A DNA stretch of 64,000 bases from Natribacillus halophilus (GCF_900100185.1 NZ_FNEN01000001.1:366858-430857); one strand, 5' to 3'; shown: positions 16,376 to 25,010, counted from the stretch's first letter. The notes: generated by a model from the letters alone, not told the origin. Numbers and translations are program-made.

Positions 16376-18787
16376 ATGAGCTTTTTGCACTGGGCGATCC
16401 TCATCCCCTTTCTATTTGCCATCATCGTACCCATGCTTTATAAGTACATACGACCCGTCCATACGGGTTGGTTTATTTTGATCGTACCATCGGTTTTGTT
16501 TGTCTTTTTTCTGCCATACATAAATCCGGTAGCCGATGGCGAAACGTTTATGGAGACCGTTCCCTGGGTCCCGTCTTTAGGGATCAATTTTTCCGCATTC
16601 ATCGACGGCTGGAGCTTGCTGTTCGCCCTCCTGATTACCGGGATCGGCGCTCTTGTTGTTCTTTATTCCATCTATTATCTCGACAAAAAATACGAGGACC
16701 TCACCAACTTCTATGTGCATTTATTAATGTTTATGGGCGCGATGCTGGGCGTGGTTCTTTCGGATAACGTCATCGTGCTCTATGTTTTCTGGGAATTGAC
16801 GAGTATCTCTTCCACACTCTTGATCAGCTACTGGTATCACCGGGATGCTTCCATCAATGGCGCACTGAAATCGTTGAATATTACCGTTCTAGGCGGTTTC
16901 GCCATGTTGGCAGGGTTTGCCCTGCTTTATGTCATGACCGGAACGTTCAGCATTCAGGAAATGATCGGACAAGCCGGCGGCGTCATCGACCATCCGCTGT
17001 TTTTGCCGACAATTATTCTAATTTTGTTGGGCGCCTTTACAAAATCGGCGCAATTCCCTTTTCATATCTGGTTACCGGATGCCATGGAAGCGCCGACACC
17101 GGTTAGTGCTTATTTGCACTCCGCTACGATGGTCAAGGCCGGCATTTATCTTGTCGCACGTTTTACCCCGTTATTCGGAGGAGCTCCGGAATGGTTCTGG
17201 ATCATTGCCGGCGGCGGTTTGCTTACATTGCTGTGGGGATCGCTCTCAGCCATTCGCCAGAAAGACCTGAAAGGACTGCTCGCTTACTCTACGGTGAGTC
17301 AATTGGGGATGGTCATGTGTTTGCTCGGCCTCGGTTCGGCGGCGCTCTATTTCGACGACGCCAATGAATTGTATACGGTCGCTATTTTGGCTGCTGTTTT
17401 TCATTTATTTAACCATGCCAGCTTTAAGGGCAGTCTGTTTATGACGGCGGGGATCGTCGACCATGAAACGGGCACCCGCGATATTCGCGCTCTCGGGGGC
17501 TTAATGCTGGTGATGCCGGCGACCGCCACGATTTCCTTAATCGGTGCGGCATCGATGGCCGGGATCCCCCCTTTAAACGGCTTTCTCAGTAAAGAACACT
17601 TTTTCATGGCGATCACGGACGCCACCGAATATGGTATCTTCAATATGGAGACCGCCGGCATGCTCTTTCCGGTCATCGGATGGCTCGCCAGTGTGTTTAC
17701 GTTTGTCTATTGCTGTATCTTTTTCTTTAAAACATTTGCCGGGCCGTTTGAGCCCGAGCGCTTTGCCAAAAAGGTGCACGAAGCACCCATCGGCATGCTC
17801 ATTAGTCCTGCCGTCCTCGGCTTGGTCGTGGTCATCGTTGGTATATTCCCGAACCTTCTTTCCCAGTCCATCATCGAGCCGTCGATGGCTGCGATCCTGC
17901 AAGGCTTGCCAACCGATGCGGAAGCGTTTACCGTTGACATTGAACATTGGCACGGATTTGACCTTGAGTTGTTCATGACGATCGGTGTCGTCGGTTTTGG
18001 CAGTCTGCTATATTTGGCTATGGGTAAATGGCGAAAACTGTCGATTTACAACAAGACGACAGACCCGTTTTCCCCGGTGTATGATTCCGGGATTACTGGA
18101 CTTCTCAAGGGTTCAAGGCTGATTACCAACGTCCAGATGACAGGAAGGTTGCGTGACTACTTAACTTTTGTTTCTGCCTTCTTTTTAATTATAACGATCT
18201 GGACGATGATCCGGTATGACGCCTTTGTCATCGATACGCAGAACATCAGTGAAATCAGCACTTATGAAGTCGTGCTTGTTGGCCTTTTAGTCATCTCCAT
18301 GCTTGCTTTGCCGTTTATTCAACAACGCGTCGCTGCCATCGTCGTGCTGGGTTTCGTCGGGTTTCTGATCGCTCTCTTTTTCGTGAACTTTCGAGCCCCC
18401 GACCTTGCGCTCACGCAGCTTTTAATCGAGACGGTCCTTGTCATTCTTTTCATGCTCGCCTTTTACCATTTGCCCGAGTTCAGAAAAGAAAAGATGAAAG
18501 CCTCATTTAAATGGTCGAATGCCTTGCTTTCATTCGGTGTTGGTTTAATGGTCACACTGATCGCCTTAAGCGCATTTTCCTACGGGCAAGGGCATGACTT
18601 TTCACCTGTCTCAGATTACTACATTGAAAACTCTGCCGATCTCGCGGGTGGCTACAATATGGTTAACGTCGTCCTTGTTGATTTCCGGGCTCTGGATACG
18701 GTGCTGGAAGTACTCGTATTAGGGGTCGCGGCGCTTGCGGTCGTTGCTTTAATCCGTTTGAAAATGAAGGAGGGGGATGATATATGA
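16376..18787 (+). CDS. mrpA: Mrp Na+/H+ antiporter subunit A
   Basis: The largest subunit of the hetero-oligomeric Mrp antiporter, which exchanges Na+ for H+ and supports growth at high pH or salt. It has 803 residues. The N-terminal two thirds resemble NuoL/ND5-type proton channels (for example DNVIVLYVFWELTSISSTLLISYW, about residues 124-147, and FPFHIWLPDAMEAPTPVSAYLHSATMVKAG). The C-terminal part carries the MrpA/MbhE-type helices with RAPDLALTQLLIETVLVILFML. The ATG follows GGAGGG. First gene of a tight seven-gene operon; the stop overlaps mrpB by 4 bp. Confidence 0.97.
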   Translation: MSFLHWAILIPFLFAIIVPMLYKYIRPVHTGWFILIVPSVLFVFFLPYINPVADGETFMETVPWVPSLGINFSAFIDGWSLLFALLITGIGALVVLYSIYYLDKKYEDLTNFYVHLLMFMGAMLGVVLSDNVIVLYVFWELTSISSTLLISYWYHRDASINGALKSLNITVLGGFAMLAGFALLYVMTGTFSIQEMIGQAGGVIDHPLFLPTIILILLGAFTKSAQFPFHIWLPDAMEAPTPVSAYLHSATMVKAGIYLVARFTPLFGGAPEWFWIIAGGGLLTLLWGSLSAIRQKDLKGLLAYSTVSQLGMVMCLLGLGSAALYFDDANELYTVAILAAVFHLFNHASFKGSLFMTAGIVDHETGTRDIRALGGLMLVMPATATISLIGAASMAGIPPLNGFLSKEHFFMAITDATEYGIFNMETAGMLFPVIGWLASVFTFVYCCIFFFKTFAGPFEPERFAKKVHEAPIGMLISPAVLGLVVVIVGIFPNLLSQSIIEPSMAAILQGLPTDAEAFTVDIEHWHGFDLELFMTIGVVGFGSLLYLAMGKWRKLSIYNKTTDPFSPVYDSGITGLLKGSRLITNVQMTGRLRDYLTFVSAFFLIITIWTMIRYDAFVIDTQNISEISTYEVVLVGLLVISMLALPFIQQRVAAIVVLGFVGFLIALFFVNFRAPDLALTQLLIETVLVILFMLAFYHLPEFRKEKMKASFKWSNALLSFGVGLMVTLIALSAFSYGQGHDFSPVSDYYIENSADLAGGYNMVNVVLVDFRALDTVLEVLVLGVAALAVVALIRLKMKEGDDI

Positions 18788-19212
18788 AATGGAAAACAAA
18801 CAACCTGCTGTTCATTCATGTTACACGTATCGTCGCTTTTCTCATCCTAACCTTCTCGATTTACCTTTTCTTTGCCGGCCATGACGATCCCGGAGGAGGG
18901 TTTATCGGCGGTTTAATGACCGCTTGCTCCGTGTTATTGCTGTATTTAACGTTTGACAAACGCAAAATCGATGAAATGCTGCCCATTAACTATGTCTATT
19001 TAATTCCTGCTGGACTTCTTATTGCTTTTGGCACCGGATTTCTCGGCATCCTTTTTGCCGATCCATATCTCACGCAGTATTTCGATTATTTCACCCTTCC
19101 CTGGATCGGTGAATTTGAATTGGCAACGGCGGTCCTGTTTGATGTAGGTATTTACCTGGGTGTTGCCGCCTCTGCTCTTGTCATTATAGTAACGATTGCG
19201 GGGGATGAATAA
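18784..19212 (+). CDS. mrpB: Mrp antiporter subunit B
   Basis: 142 residues, four predicted membrane helices. The family marker FFAGHDDPGGGFIGGL (about residues 27-42) is present. It overlaps mrpA (ATGA) and shares one base with mrpC. MrpB is required for assembly of the full complex. Confidence 0.95.
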   Translation: MKWKTNNLLFIHVTRIVAFLILTFSIYLFFAGHDDPGGGFIGGLMTACSVLLLYLTFDKRKIDEMLPINYVYLIPAGLLIAFGTGFLGILFADPYLTQYFDYFTLPWIGEFELATAVLFDVGIYLGVAASALVIIVTIAGDE

Positions 19213-19550
19213 TGGAGTTACTCATGTCGATTGTCGTCGGTGTATCTTTTATGGTAGGCACTTATCTGATCATGGCGCGTAGTTTACTGAGCGTGGTCAT
19301 TGGCTTAAATATGCTGGCTCATGGATCCCATTTATTGCTATTGACGATGGCAGGATTAAAAACCGGTGCTCCGCCGCTACTTGATCGCCCGGAGACAGCT
19401 TTTAGCGACCCGCTTCCCCAGGCGCTCATTCTCACCGCGATTGTGATTAGTTTTGGGATTACTGCTTTTACGATTGCGATAGCCTATCGAACGTATAAAG
19501 TGTATCAAACAGATGATCTAGAACAGTTAAGGGGTTCCCCAGATGAATAA
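19212..19550 (+). CDS. mrpC: Mrp antiporter subunit C (NuoK-like)
   Basis: 112 residues with three membrane helices. VVIGLNMLAHGSHLLLLTM (about residues 29-47) and DPLPQALILTAIVISFGITA (about 69-88) are the NuoK/MnhC signatures. Overlaps mrpB by 1 bp and mrpD by 8 bp. Confidence 0.95.
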   Translation: MELLMSIVVGVSFMVGTYLIMARSLLSVVIGLNMLAHGSHLLLLTMAGLKTGAPPLLDRPETAFSDPLPQALILTAIVISFGITAFTIAIAYRTYKVYQTDDLEQLRGSPDE

Positions 19551-21024
19551 TCTTATTATCCTGCCAATAGTTATACCTGCAATAATTGGCGCGTTACTCG
19601 TCTTCTTTGCAAAAAGTCAAAAGATACAACGATTCATAAGCGTCATCACGATGACAGCCATTCTCTTCGTCTCCATATGGTTGTCTATCGATGTTTATCA
19701 GAATGGCATTCAAGTCATTGCCCTCGGCGACTGGCCGATGCCATTTGGGATTCCGCTTGTCGCTGACATGTTCGCGACGGTTATGATCCTTCTTTCGTCA
19801 GTGGTGGGCATTTTTTGTTTGTTCTTCGCGTTTCGCACGATTCACCCGAATCGTGAACGCTTTTATTTTTACCCGTTTTATTTTTTCCTTATTGCCGGTG
19901 TGAACGGTACATTTTTAACCGGGGATCTATTTAACCTCTTTGTATTTTTTGAAGTGACGCTTATTGCTTCCTACATCCTGATTGTTCACGGCAGTACGGC
20001 TTTTCAGTTACGGGAATCTTTTAAATATCTCGCGATGAACGTCTTTGCTTCGATGTTCTTTGTCGTCGGCGTTGCCTATATATATGCGACGACGGGAACC
20101 ATGAACATTGCCCATATCGGGTTGCGAGTCGAAGAACTTGGGCAGGAAGGCGTTCTTAACGTGGTTGCGATTGTGCTGCTTTTTGTATTTGCGATGAAGG
20201 GAGCCCTCTTTCCGCTGTATTTTTGGCTACCCCGGTCATACACTGGCCCTCCGGCAGTGGTTTCAGCCCTGTTCGTCGGATTGCTTACGAAGATTGGTAT
20301 TTACGCGATCATTCGGGTATTTACCGTTATTTTCAATCATGAAATCTCTTTTACACATAACATCATACTGATTTTGGCCGGTTTAACGATGCTTGTCGGT
20401 GTATTGGGGGCTGTTGCCAAGTATGATTTCAAAAGCATTCTTGCCTATCACAGTGTGAGCCAGGTAGGATACATGGTAATGGGACTAGGGATTTTCACAC
20501 CTCTCGCGTTAGCCGGTGCGATTTATTTCATGGTTCATCACAGTATAGTAAAGGCTGGTCTATTCTTATTTTCCGGCGTAGCCGAAAAAATTACCGGTAC
20601 GACGGATATTAAACAAATGGGGGGACTCTTGAAAACGCACCCTGCTTTTTCCTGGCTGTTCTTCGTGACTGCCATGTCTCTGGCGGGTATTCCGCCGTTA
20701 GCCGGATTTTTCGGCAAGTTTACGTTAATCGTGCCTGGCTTGAGTGAAGGCCACTACGTTGTCGTTGCTGTTTCGTTAATCGTTGGGCTCTTAACCTTAT
20801 TTTCGATGATGAAGATTTTTTCCTATTCGTTTTGGGGAAGGCAAAAACATTCGGCCAGTCAAGCCAAAATAAAAACGAGGGACTTACTCGTTGCTATCTC
20901 TCCATTCGTTGTCACCACGATAGCAATGGGACTGGCTGCAGAGCCAATCTTTTCTTACTTCCTGGATATGGCTCACGAACTGCTTGACCCTTCCATCTAT
21001 ATTGAATCTGTGCTGGAGGAGTAG
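19543..21024 (+). CDS. mrpD: Mrp antiporter subunit D (NuoN/L-like)
   Basis: 493 residues, about 14 membrane helices, the second proton-channel-like subunit. Recognisable segments are LFNLFVFFEVTLIASYILI (about residues 127-145, with the conserved glutamate), KGALFPLYFWLPRSYTGPPAVVSALF and YHSVSQVGYMVMGLG. It follows mrpC with overlap, and mrpE begins 5 bp after its stop. Confidence 0.96.
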   Translation: MNNLIILPIVIPAIIGALLVFFAKSQKIQRFISVITMTAILFVSIWLSIDVYQNGIQVIALGDWPMPFGIPLVADMFATVMILLSSVVGIFCLFFAFRTIHPNRERFYFYPFYFFLIAGVNGTFLTGDLFNLFVFFEVTLIASYILIVHGSTAFQLRESFKYLAMNVFASMFFVVGVAYIYATTGTMNIAHIGLRVEELGQEGVLNVVAIVLLFVFAMKGALFPLYFWLPRSYTGPPAVVSALFVGLLTKIGIYAIIRVFTVIFNHEISFTHNIILILAGLTMLVGVLGAVAKYDFKSILAYHSVSQVGYMVMGLGIFTPLALAGAIYFMVHHSIVKAGLFLFSGVAEKITGTTDIKQMGGLLKTHPAFSWLFFVTAMSLAGIPPLAGFFGKFTLIVPGLSEGHYVVVAVSLIVGLLTLFSMMKIFSYSFWGRQKHSASQAKIKTRDLLVAISPFVVTTIAMGLAAEPIFSYFLDMAHELLDPSIYIESVLEE

Positions 21025-21029
21025 AGGCT

Positions 21030-21506
21030 ATGGCTTTTCAAATTCTGTTAAATATCGTCATCGCCATTTTCTGGATGGCTCTCCAAGGTGAATATACGAG
21101 CGTCAATTTCGTGATTGGCTACGTGATTGGCCTCGGTGTTGTCTATTTTCTGCGCGGGTCCTTAAATGAAACCTTTTACATGCGGCGGGTCTGGGCGATC
21201 ATCAAACTGATTGTTATCTTTATTAAAGAACTCGTGGTCGCAAATCTTGATATGATTCGCATCGTCCTGAGCCCGAAGTTGAACGTTACACCCGGGATCA
21301 TCGCCCTCCGAACCGACCTGAAAACCGATTGGGAAATCACGATTCTTTCCATGTGTATCACCCTTACACCCGGCACGATGACGATGGATTACTCTCAGGA
21401 TGGTCGTACCCTTTATATTCATAGTATCCATATGAACAGTACGCAGGAAGTGATTGACGACGTGCGCAACAATTTTGAACGAGCCATTCAGGAGGTGACA
21501 AAGTAA
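21030..21506 (+). CDS. mrpE: Mrp antiporter subunit E
   Basis: 158 residues; two or three N-terminal membrane helices followed by a soluble part containing LSMCITLTPGTMTMDYSQD (about residues 107-125), typical of MrpE. Shares one base with mrpF. Confidence 0.94.
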   Translation: MAFQILLNIVIAIFWMALQGEYTSVNFVIGYVIGLGVVYFLRGSLNETFYMRRVWAIIKLIVIFIKELVVANLDMIRIVLSPKLNVTPGIIALRTDLKTDWEITILSMCITLTPGTMTMDYSQDGRTLYIHSIHMNSTQEVIDDVRNNFERAIQEVTK

Positions 21507-21787
21507 TGTTTGAAGCGATCATGCAAGTGGGATTGATCATTTTTTCCATTTCTTTGGCTCTGTGTGTATGGAGAGCTTTAAAAGGGCCAACATTATGGGA
21601 TCGCGTCGTCGCCCTTGACTCCTTCGGGTTAAATCTCATCGGTTTTATTGGTATTATCATGATTTTGCAATCGACAAATGCTTTCGCTGAAGTCGTATTG
21701 GTGTTGGGTATTCTAGCTTTTGTCAGCTCCGTAGCACTGGCAAAGTTTTTGGAAAGGGGTGTTGTCATTGATCGAGATTCTCATTAG
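21506..21787 (+). CDS. mrpF: Mrp antiporter subunit F
   Basis: 93 residues, three membrane helices, with CVWRALKGPTLWDRVVALDS (about residues 21-40), the MrpF signature. AGGAGGTG in the mrpE 3' end supplies its ribosome site. It overlaps mrpG by 26 bp. Confidence 0.94.
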   Translation: MFEAIMQVGLIIFSISLALCVWRALKGPTLWDRVVALDSFGLNLIGFIGIIMILQSTNAFAEVVLVLGILAFVSSVALAKFLERGVVIDRDSH

Positions 21788-22142
21788 CATCTTCGTCCTC
21801 CTCGGCAGTTTCCTGAGCTTGATTGGCTCCCTCGGGATCATGCGCCTGCCTGATATATACAGTCGCATGCATGCCGCGACAAAAAGCGCCACGCTCGGTG
21901 TCGTATTACTCATCCTGGGCACCTTCACATACTTTTTGGGGGAAGGAATTTTTAGCTTACAACTGCTTTTGACGATCGCTTTTGTCTTTCTGACCGCCCC
22001 GGTGGCTGCGATGATTATCTCTCGCTCCGCCCATCGTAATGGCGTCGAATTATGGGGCCGGACCAAACACGATGAACTCCAGGAAAGTTACCCGGAACAT
22101 CTTGAGCCCGAGCGCGAAAACGAAAAAGTCGAGCGACCATGA
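21762..22142 (+). CDS. mrpG: Mrp antiporter subunit G
   Basis: About 126 residues with three membrane helices; LGIMRLPDIYSRMHAATKSATLG (about residues 25-47) is diagnostic. The start is uncertain: GTG 21759, TTG 21762 and TTG 21768 are all in frame. TTG 21762 aligns best with known MrpG N-termini (M-x3-EI), while 21768 has the better spacing from GGAAAGG. It overlaps the mrpF end in another frame. The charged C-terminal tail (ERENEKVERP) faces the cytoplasm. Last gene of the operon. A weak CCGCAAA...TTTGCGG pairing (22147-22196) may terminate it. Confidence 0.92.
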   Translation: MSLIEILISIFVLLGSFLSLIGSLGIMRLPDIYSRMHAATKSATLGVVLLILGTFTYFLGEGIFSLQLLLTIAFVFLTAPVAAMIISRSAHRNGVELWGRTKHDELQESYPEHLEPERENEKVERP

Positions 22143-22244
22143 CGAAAGCCGCAAACAGGCATGCTGACAGGGCTGGTTAAAAATCCTTTTTGCGGTCAAT
22201 AATGGATTTTATCGAATCATTTTACTTAATTATCGCCAGAACAC

Positions 22245-22274
22245 TTGACACAGCAAGGGTTTCATGAGTAAATT
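22245..22274 (+). promoter_or_regulatory. Probable sigma-A promoter of hup
   Basis: TTGACA at 22245-22250 and TAAATT at 22269-22274, spacer 18 bp, about 50 nt upstream of the hup start. The -35 is perfect and the -10 weak. Confidence 0.45.
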
Positions 22275-22325
22275 TGTTATGTACACGCCAATACTACCAT
22301 ATCAGTAATGAAAGGGAGTTTTTAC

Positions 22326-22598
22326 ATGAATAAGACAGATTTGATCAACTCTGTTGCCGAGCATGCCGACCTTTCCAAAAAAGAAGCCTCGAAAGCTGTA
22401 GACTCGGTATTTGACAACATTACCGAAACGTTGACAAAAGGGGAGAAAGTTCAACTCGTCGGCTTTGGCAGCTTCGAAGTTCGCGAACGCGCTTCCCGCA
22501 AAGGACGCAACCCGCAAACCGGTGATGAAATCGAAATCCCGGCGACAAAAAATCCGGCATTTCGCCCAGGCAAGCAGCTCAAAGACGCTGTCAACTAA
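22326..22598 (+). CDS. hup: HU family DNA-binding protein
   Basis: A 90-residue nucleoid protein that bends DNA without sequence specificity. It starts [20 protein letters not shown] and carries the beta-arm segment [21 protein letters not shown] and the ending [15 protein letters not shown], all classic for HBsu. The ATG at 22326 has AAAGGGAG 7 nt upstream; the ATG at 22308 lies before that site and was rejected. Monocistronic between a promoter and a strong terminator, convergent with sigK. Confidence 0.97.
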   Translation: MNKTDLINSVAEHADLSKKEASKAVDSVFDNITETLTKGEKVQLVGFGSFEVRERASRKGRNPQTGDEIEIPATKNPAFRPGKQLKDAVN

Positions 22599-22612
22599 AC
22601 ATAAACACGTAG

Positions 22613-22640
22613 AAAAACCTCCGGGCAGGAGGTTTTTCTT
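22613..22640 (+). terminator. Intrinsic terminator of hup
   Basis: AAAAACCTCC (22613-22622) pairs with GGAGGTTTTT (22628-22637), loop GGGCA, then CTT. Confidence 0.88.
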
Positions 22641-22668
22641 GGCAGATAGGAAAGTATATTTCTTATCA
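22641..22668. repeat. Short hairpin related to the dispersed repeat
   Basis: GGCAGATAGGAAAGTATATT begins a sequence in which GATAGGAAA pairs with TTTCTTATC (one G-T pair). GCAGRTARGAAAGTATA is shared with copy 1 at 3113-3130. As there, it starts directly behind a terminator T tract. Confidence 0.55.
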
Positions 22669-22676
22669 CAAGGCCA

Positions 22677-23387
22677 CTATACACTCTCGCCTTTTTGCCG
22701 CTTATAGAAAGCCTGAAACAGCTTCAGGAGCGCACGCTTTTCGATTCGCGATACATAACTCCTGGAGATCCCCAAATCCCTCGCAATCTCTCTCTGTGTC
22801 CGCTCTTCGTCTTCTCCGAGGCCAAACCGGGCCACGATCACTTCGCGTTCCCGCTCCGATAACACGTGAATACACTCATAGATCTGGCGTTTTTCCATTT
22901 TTAGATGCAAAGCATCCGCGATATCGGGGTCGTCATCCTGCAGGACCTCGATTAAACTGAGTTCATTCCCCTCTTTGTCCGCACCGATCGGCTCATACAT
23001 GGAAACATCTTTACTTACTTTTTTTAAGGAGCGCAAATACATCAATATTTCATTTTCGACACATCGGGCTGCATATGTTGCAAGCTTCGTCCCCTTATTG
23101 GGAGAATAACTTTCAATGCCTTTGATCAGTCCAATCGTTCCAATGGAAATCAAATCTTCGGTCTCCTCATTGGTATTTTCAAATTTTTTCACAATATGAG
23201 CAACGAGACGTAAATTATGTTCAATAAGCATATTTCTGGCGTGTTCATCTCCATCCTTCATGCGTTCCAGATACAACTTTTCATCTTCTTTGGATAACGG
23301 CTGCGGAAACGCCTGATTTTTGACATAGGAGACGAACAGCATGATTTCCTTGAATAAATACGCGAACGCTGTGAAAATCCCCGACAT
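22677..23387 (-). CDS. sigK: RNA polymerase sigma-K factor (uninterrupted)
   Basis: The late mother-cell sigma factor. It has 236 residues with an N-terminal pro-sequence (about residues 1-20, [21 protein letters not shown]) that must be cleaved at the forespore membrane. Region 2 is visible in [37 protein letters not shown], and region 4 in the helix-turn-helix [29 protein letters not shown]. The gene is complete, so there is no skin-type insertion and no need for excision. GGAGGGG precedes the ATG. Upstream CATAGAAT near 23425-23440 (minus) resembles a sigma-E/K -10 element, but this is weak. Confidence 0.95.
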   Translation of the reverse strand: MSGIFTAFAYLFKEIMLFVSYVKNQAFPQPLSKEDEKLYLERMKDGDEHARNMLIEHNLRLVAHIVKKFENTNEETEDLISIGTIGLIKGIESYSPNKGTKLATYAARCVENEILMYLRSLKKVSKDVSMYEPIGADKEGNELSLIEVLQDDDPDIADALHLKMEKRQIYECIHVLSEREREVIVARFGLGEDEERTQREIARDLGISRSYVSRIEKRALLKLFQAFYKRQKGESV

Positions 23388-23492
23388 GGAGCACCCCTCC
23401 TGGAATCAACTCTTACATTCTATGCAGGAGTGGGCTTGTATGGTGCAGGGGAATTTCATGCCGTTTTCAATCGCTCAGTTCTGTCCCTATAG

Positions 23493-23526
23493 CAAAAACC
23501 AGGAAAAGCAACATTCACTTTCCTGG
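23493..23526 (-). terminator. Terminator of the CBS-domain gene
   Basis: On the minus strand CCAGGAAA pairs with TTTCCTGG (23499-23506 with 23519-23526), followed by TTTTTGC. It starts 12 nt beyond the CBS gene stop. Confidence 0.75.
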
Positions 23527-23537
23527 CTTCTTGATGG

Positions 23538-23966
23538 TTATATCGGCCTAACTGAAATTTTGGCTAATGCCTGTTCAGCTTCGTTTGCATAGATCTCGTT
23601 CAATGCAAAATCTCCGAGGGCCACCACACCGACGACTTGCCCATTCTCCACAATCGGCAACCGTCTGACTTGATTTTCTCCCATAATCGTCGCGGCTTCA
23701 TGGACGTCCATATCGGTCCTGCCTGAGACAGCGTCAGGTGACATGCATTCGGAACAGTGTGTGTGCCCATCTTTGCCGTGAGCCGTTGAACGCAGGGTAA
23801 TATCTCGATCTGTCAGAATACCCAGCAATTCTCCATTTTGGACAACCGGCAACGAACCTATATTATGTTGCTCCATCATGGCCGCTGCTTCCTGGATAGA
23901 CTGGCTCGGGTCAACAAAAATAACGTTACTGGACATCATGCTACCTAAGTTTTGGTTTTGCTCCAC
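23538..23966 (-). CDS. CBS-domain protein, YhcV-like
   Basis: 142 residues made of two CBS motifs. The first (about residues 9-60) contains SSNVIFVDPSQSIQEAAAMM and LGILTDRDITLRSTA; the second (about 75-125) contains MDVHEAATIMGENQVRRLPIVEN. CBS pairs bind adenine nucleotides and act as energy or redox sensors; the target here is unknown. I chose the GTG at 23966 because AAGGAGG lies 8 nt upstream. Short HTHCSEC between the two motifs has two cysteines. It resembles stress-linked stand-alone CBS proteins of Bacillus. Confidence 0.85.
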   Translation of the reverse strand: MEQNQNLGSMMSSNVIFVDPSQSIQEAAAMMEQHNIGSLPVVQNGELLGILTDRDITLRSTAHGKDGHTHCSECMSPDAVSGRTDMDVHEAATIMGENQVRRLPIVENGQVVGVVALGDFALNEIYANEAEQALAKISVRPI

Positions 23967-24063
23967 GCTACATTCCTCCTTATTTGTCGGTTCATAGTTT
24001 GTCACTGGTCAAGTAAAAGTATGTATTGACCGCGGTTCCGTCAAAGTCCAAATATATTCGCGG

Positions 24064-24290
24064 ATATCCGAGGGAACGGAGATCGCTCCGATCTTTATGA
24101 CACTTGAATCGCGTTGTTATACCCCAAAGGCAGTGTATCTCACTCCGAGAGGGACAAGAAGCGTGTTGTTATACCCCAAAGGCAGGGCATCTCGCTCCGA
24201 GAGGGACAAGAAGCGCGTTGTTATACCCCAAAGGCAGGGCATCTCGCTCCGAGAGGGACCAAGAATCACGTTGTCGAGAGAGCGATGTGA
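24064..24290. repeat. Tandem repeat, 52-bp unit, about 3-4 copies
   Basis: GTTATACCCCAAAGGCAG starts units at 24116, 24168 and 24220, exactly 52 bp apart; a diverged unit precedes (from about 24064) and a decayed end follows. Each unit holds CTCCGAGAGGGAC-AAGAAGCG. Open frames of 82-88 codons across it are repeat artefacts. It lies upstream of the CBS gene start and has no gene of its own. Confidence 0.9.
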
Positions 24291-24384
24291 TCTCCCTCAG
24301 GCTCGTCTTAGAAAGGCGATTTTTATTTCCCTTAAAAATCGTTTTACTTTGACTTTACCTTGATGTATTGACCGCTATTGTTGT

Positions 24385-24458
24385 AAAGAAAACTTGGCTT
24401 ATCGCCAAGCCTGGCGAAAGCCTTAGTTGCACTTATGCATGATAAGAAAGTTATACTT
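24385..24458 (+). repeat. Dispersed hairpin repeat, copy 3
   Basis: AAAGAAAACTTGGCTTATCG starts a stretch identical to the complement of copy 1 through GATAAGAAAGT at 24451. It then diverges (TATACTTT without the GGTT of copy 1). TTTCTTATCTGC at 24592-24603 could be the distant second arm of the same inverted repeat, 140 bp away. The interval 24459-24600 holds no gene. Confidence 0.8.
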
Positions 24459-24601
24459 TTGTATAAAAACAACCATTATTGGAGCAGCGCAAACCAATCA
24501 GTATAACCAACATATGTCACTTTATACTTTTTGCGCTAAATCAGTTGTTTTCATGATAGATGGTGGCGGTATGCTCAGCCGCCATGATGGTTTCTTATCT
24601 G

Positions 24602-24634
24602 CAAAAAAAGAATCCTGTGAACGCTCCACAGGAT
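24602..24634 (-). terminator. Terminator downstream of the Rpn-like remnant
   Basis: ATCCTGTG (24612-24619) pairs with CACAGGAT (24627-24634); on the minus strand TTCTTTTTTTGC follows. Confidence 0.75.
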
Positions 24635-24645
24635 CCCGCCGGTCA

Positions 24646-24971
24646 TCATCTGAATTCATCAATCACTTTAACGGCTTGCTGCTCAGTTTCAGCTTTGTAC
24701 AGTTTCGCAATCAACTTGTTTAACACATCAATGTCCGTAATGCCCTTCACTTTATTTTGAATATCCATCGAATCCAATCCAATCCAAATCGGGTTTCCAA
24801 ATAAGTGAGAATATCCTCTTGCTTGCCCTCTTCCTTTCCTTCTTCCCTGCCGTCCTTATAAATTCTTTCAACAATACGGGTCATTTTCAACACCCCCAAC
24901 ATTTTTTCTACATAAGATTCATCCAGATATTTATCTCCAATATCTACCGTTGCACCTAGCGGTTTACTCAA
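24646..24971 (-). pseudogene. Remnant of Rpn/PD-(D/E)XK family transposase-like protein
   Basis: Two frames together give the C-terminal part of an Rpn-type protein. The first is YLDESYVEKMLGVLKMTRIV...DGREEGKEEGKQEDILTYLETRFGLD, with the typical charged EEG-repeat linker. The second is SMDIQNKVKGITDIDVLNKL...QQAVKVIDEFR, ending at the TGA 24646-24648. The switch lies at a GGATT repeat (about 24770-24790): removing one 5-bp unit restores one continuous frame. The N-terminal nuclease domain is missing, so this is a truncated and frameshifted fragment. It retains its terminator. Confidence 0.7.
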
Positions 24972-25010
24972 TTATAGCAAGGATTTTCTGATTTTTGTGT
25001 GATCACTACA

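Noticed and set aside
24097-24363. Two overlapping open frames of 82-88 codons on the plus strand
   Set aside because: They translate the 52-bp tandem repeat in two frames (52 is not a multiple of 3, so the frame cycles), have no ribosome site and repeat the same short peptides.
24427-24723. 98-codon plus-strand frame starting MHLCMIRK
   Set aside because: It starts inside the dispersed repeat (the same start appears in reverse at copy 1), has no ribosome site and runs antisense to the Rpn remnant.
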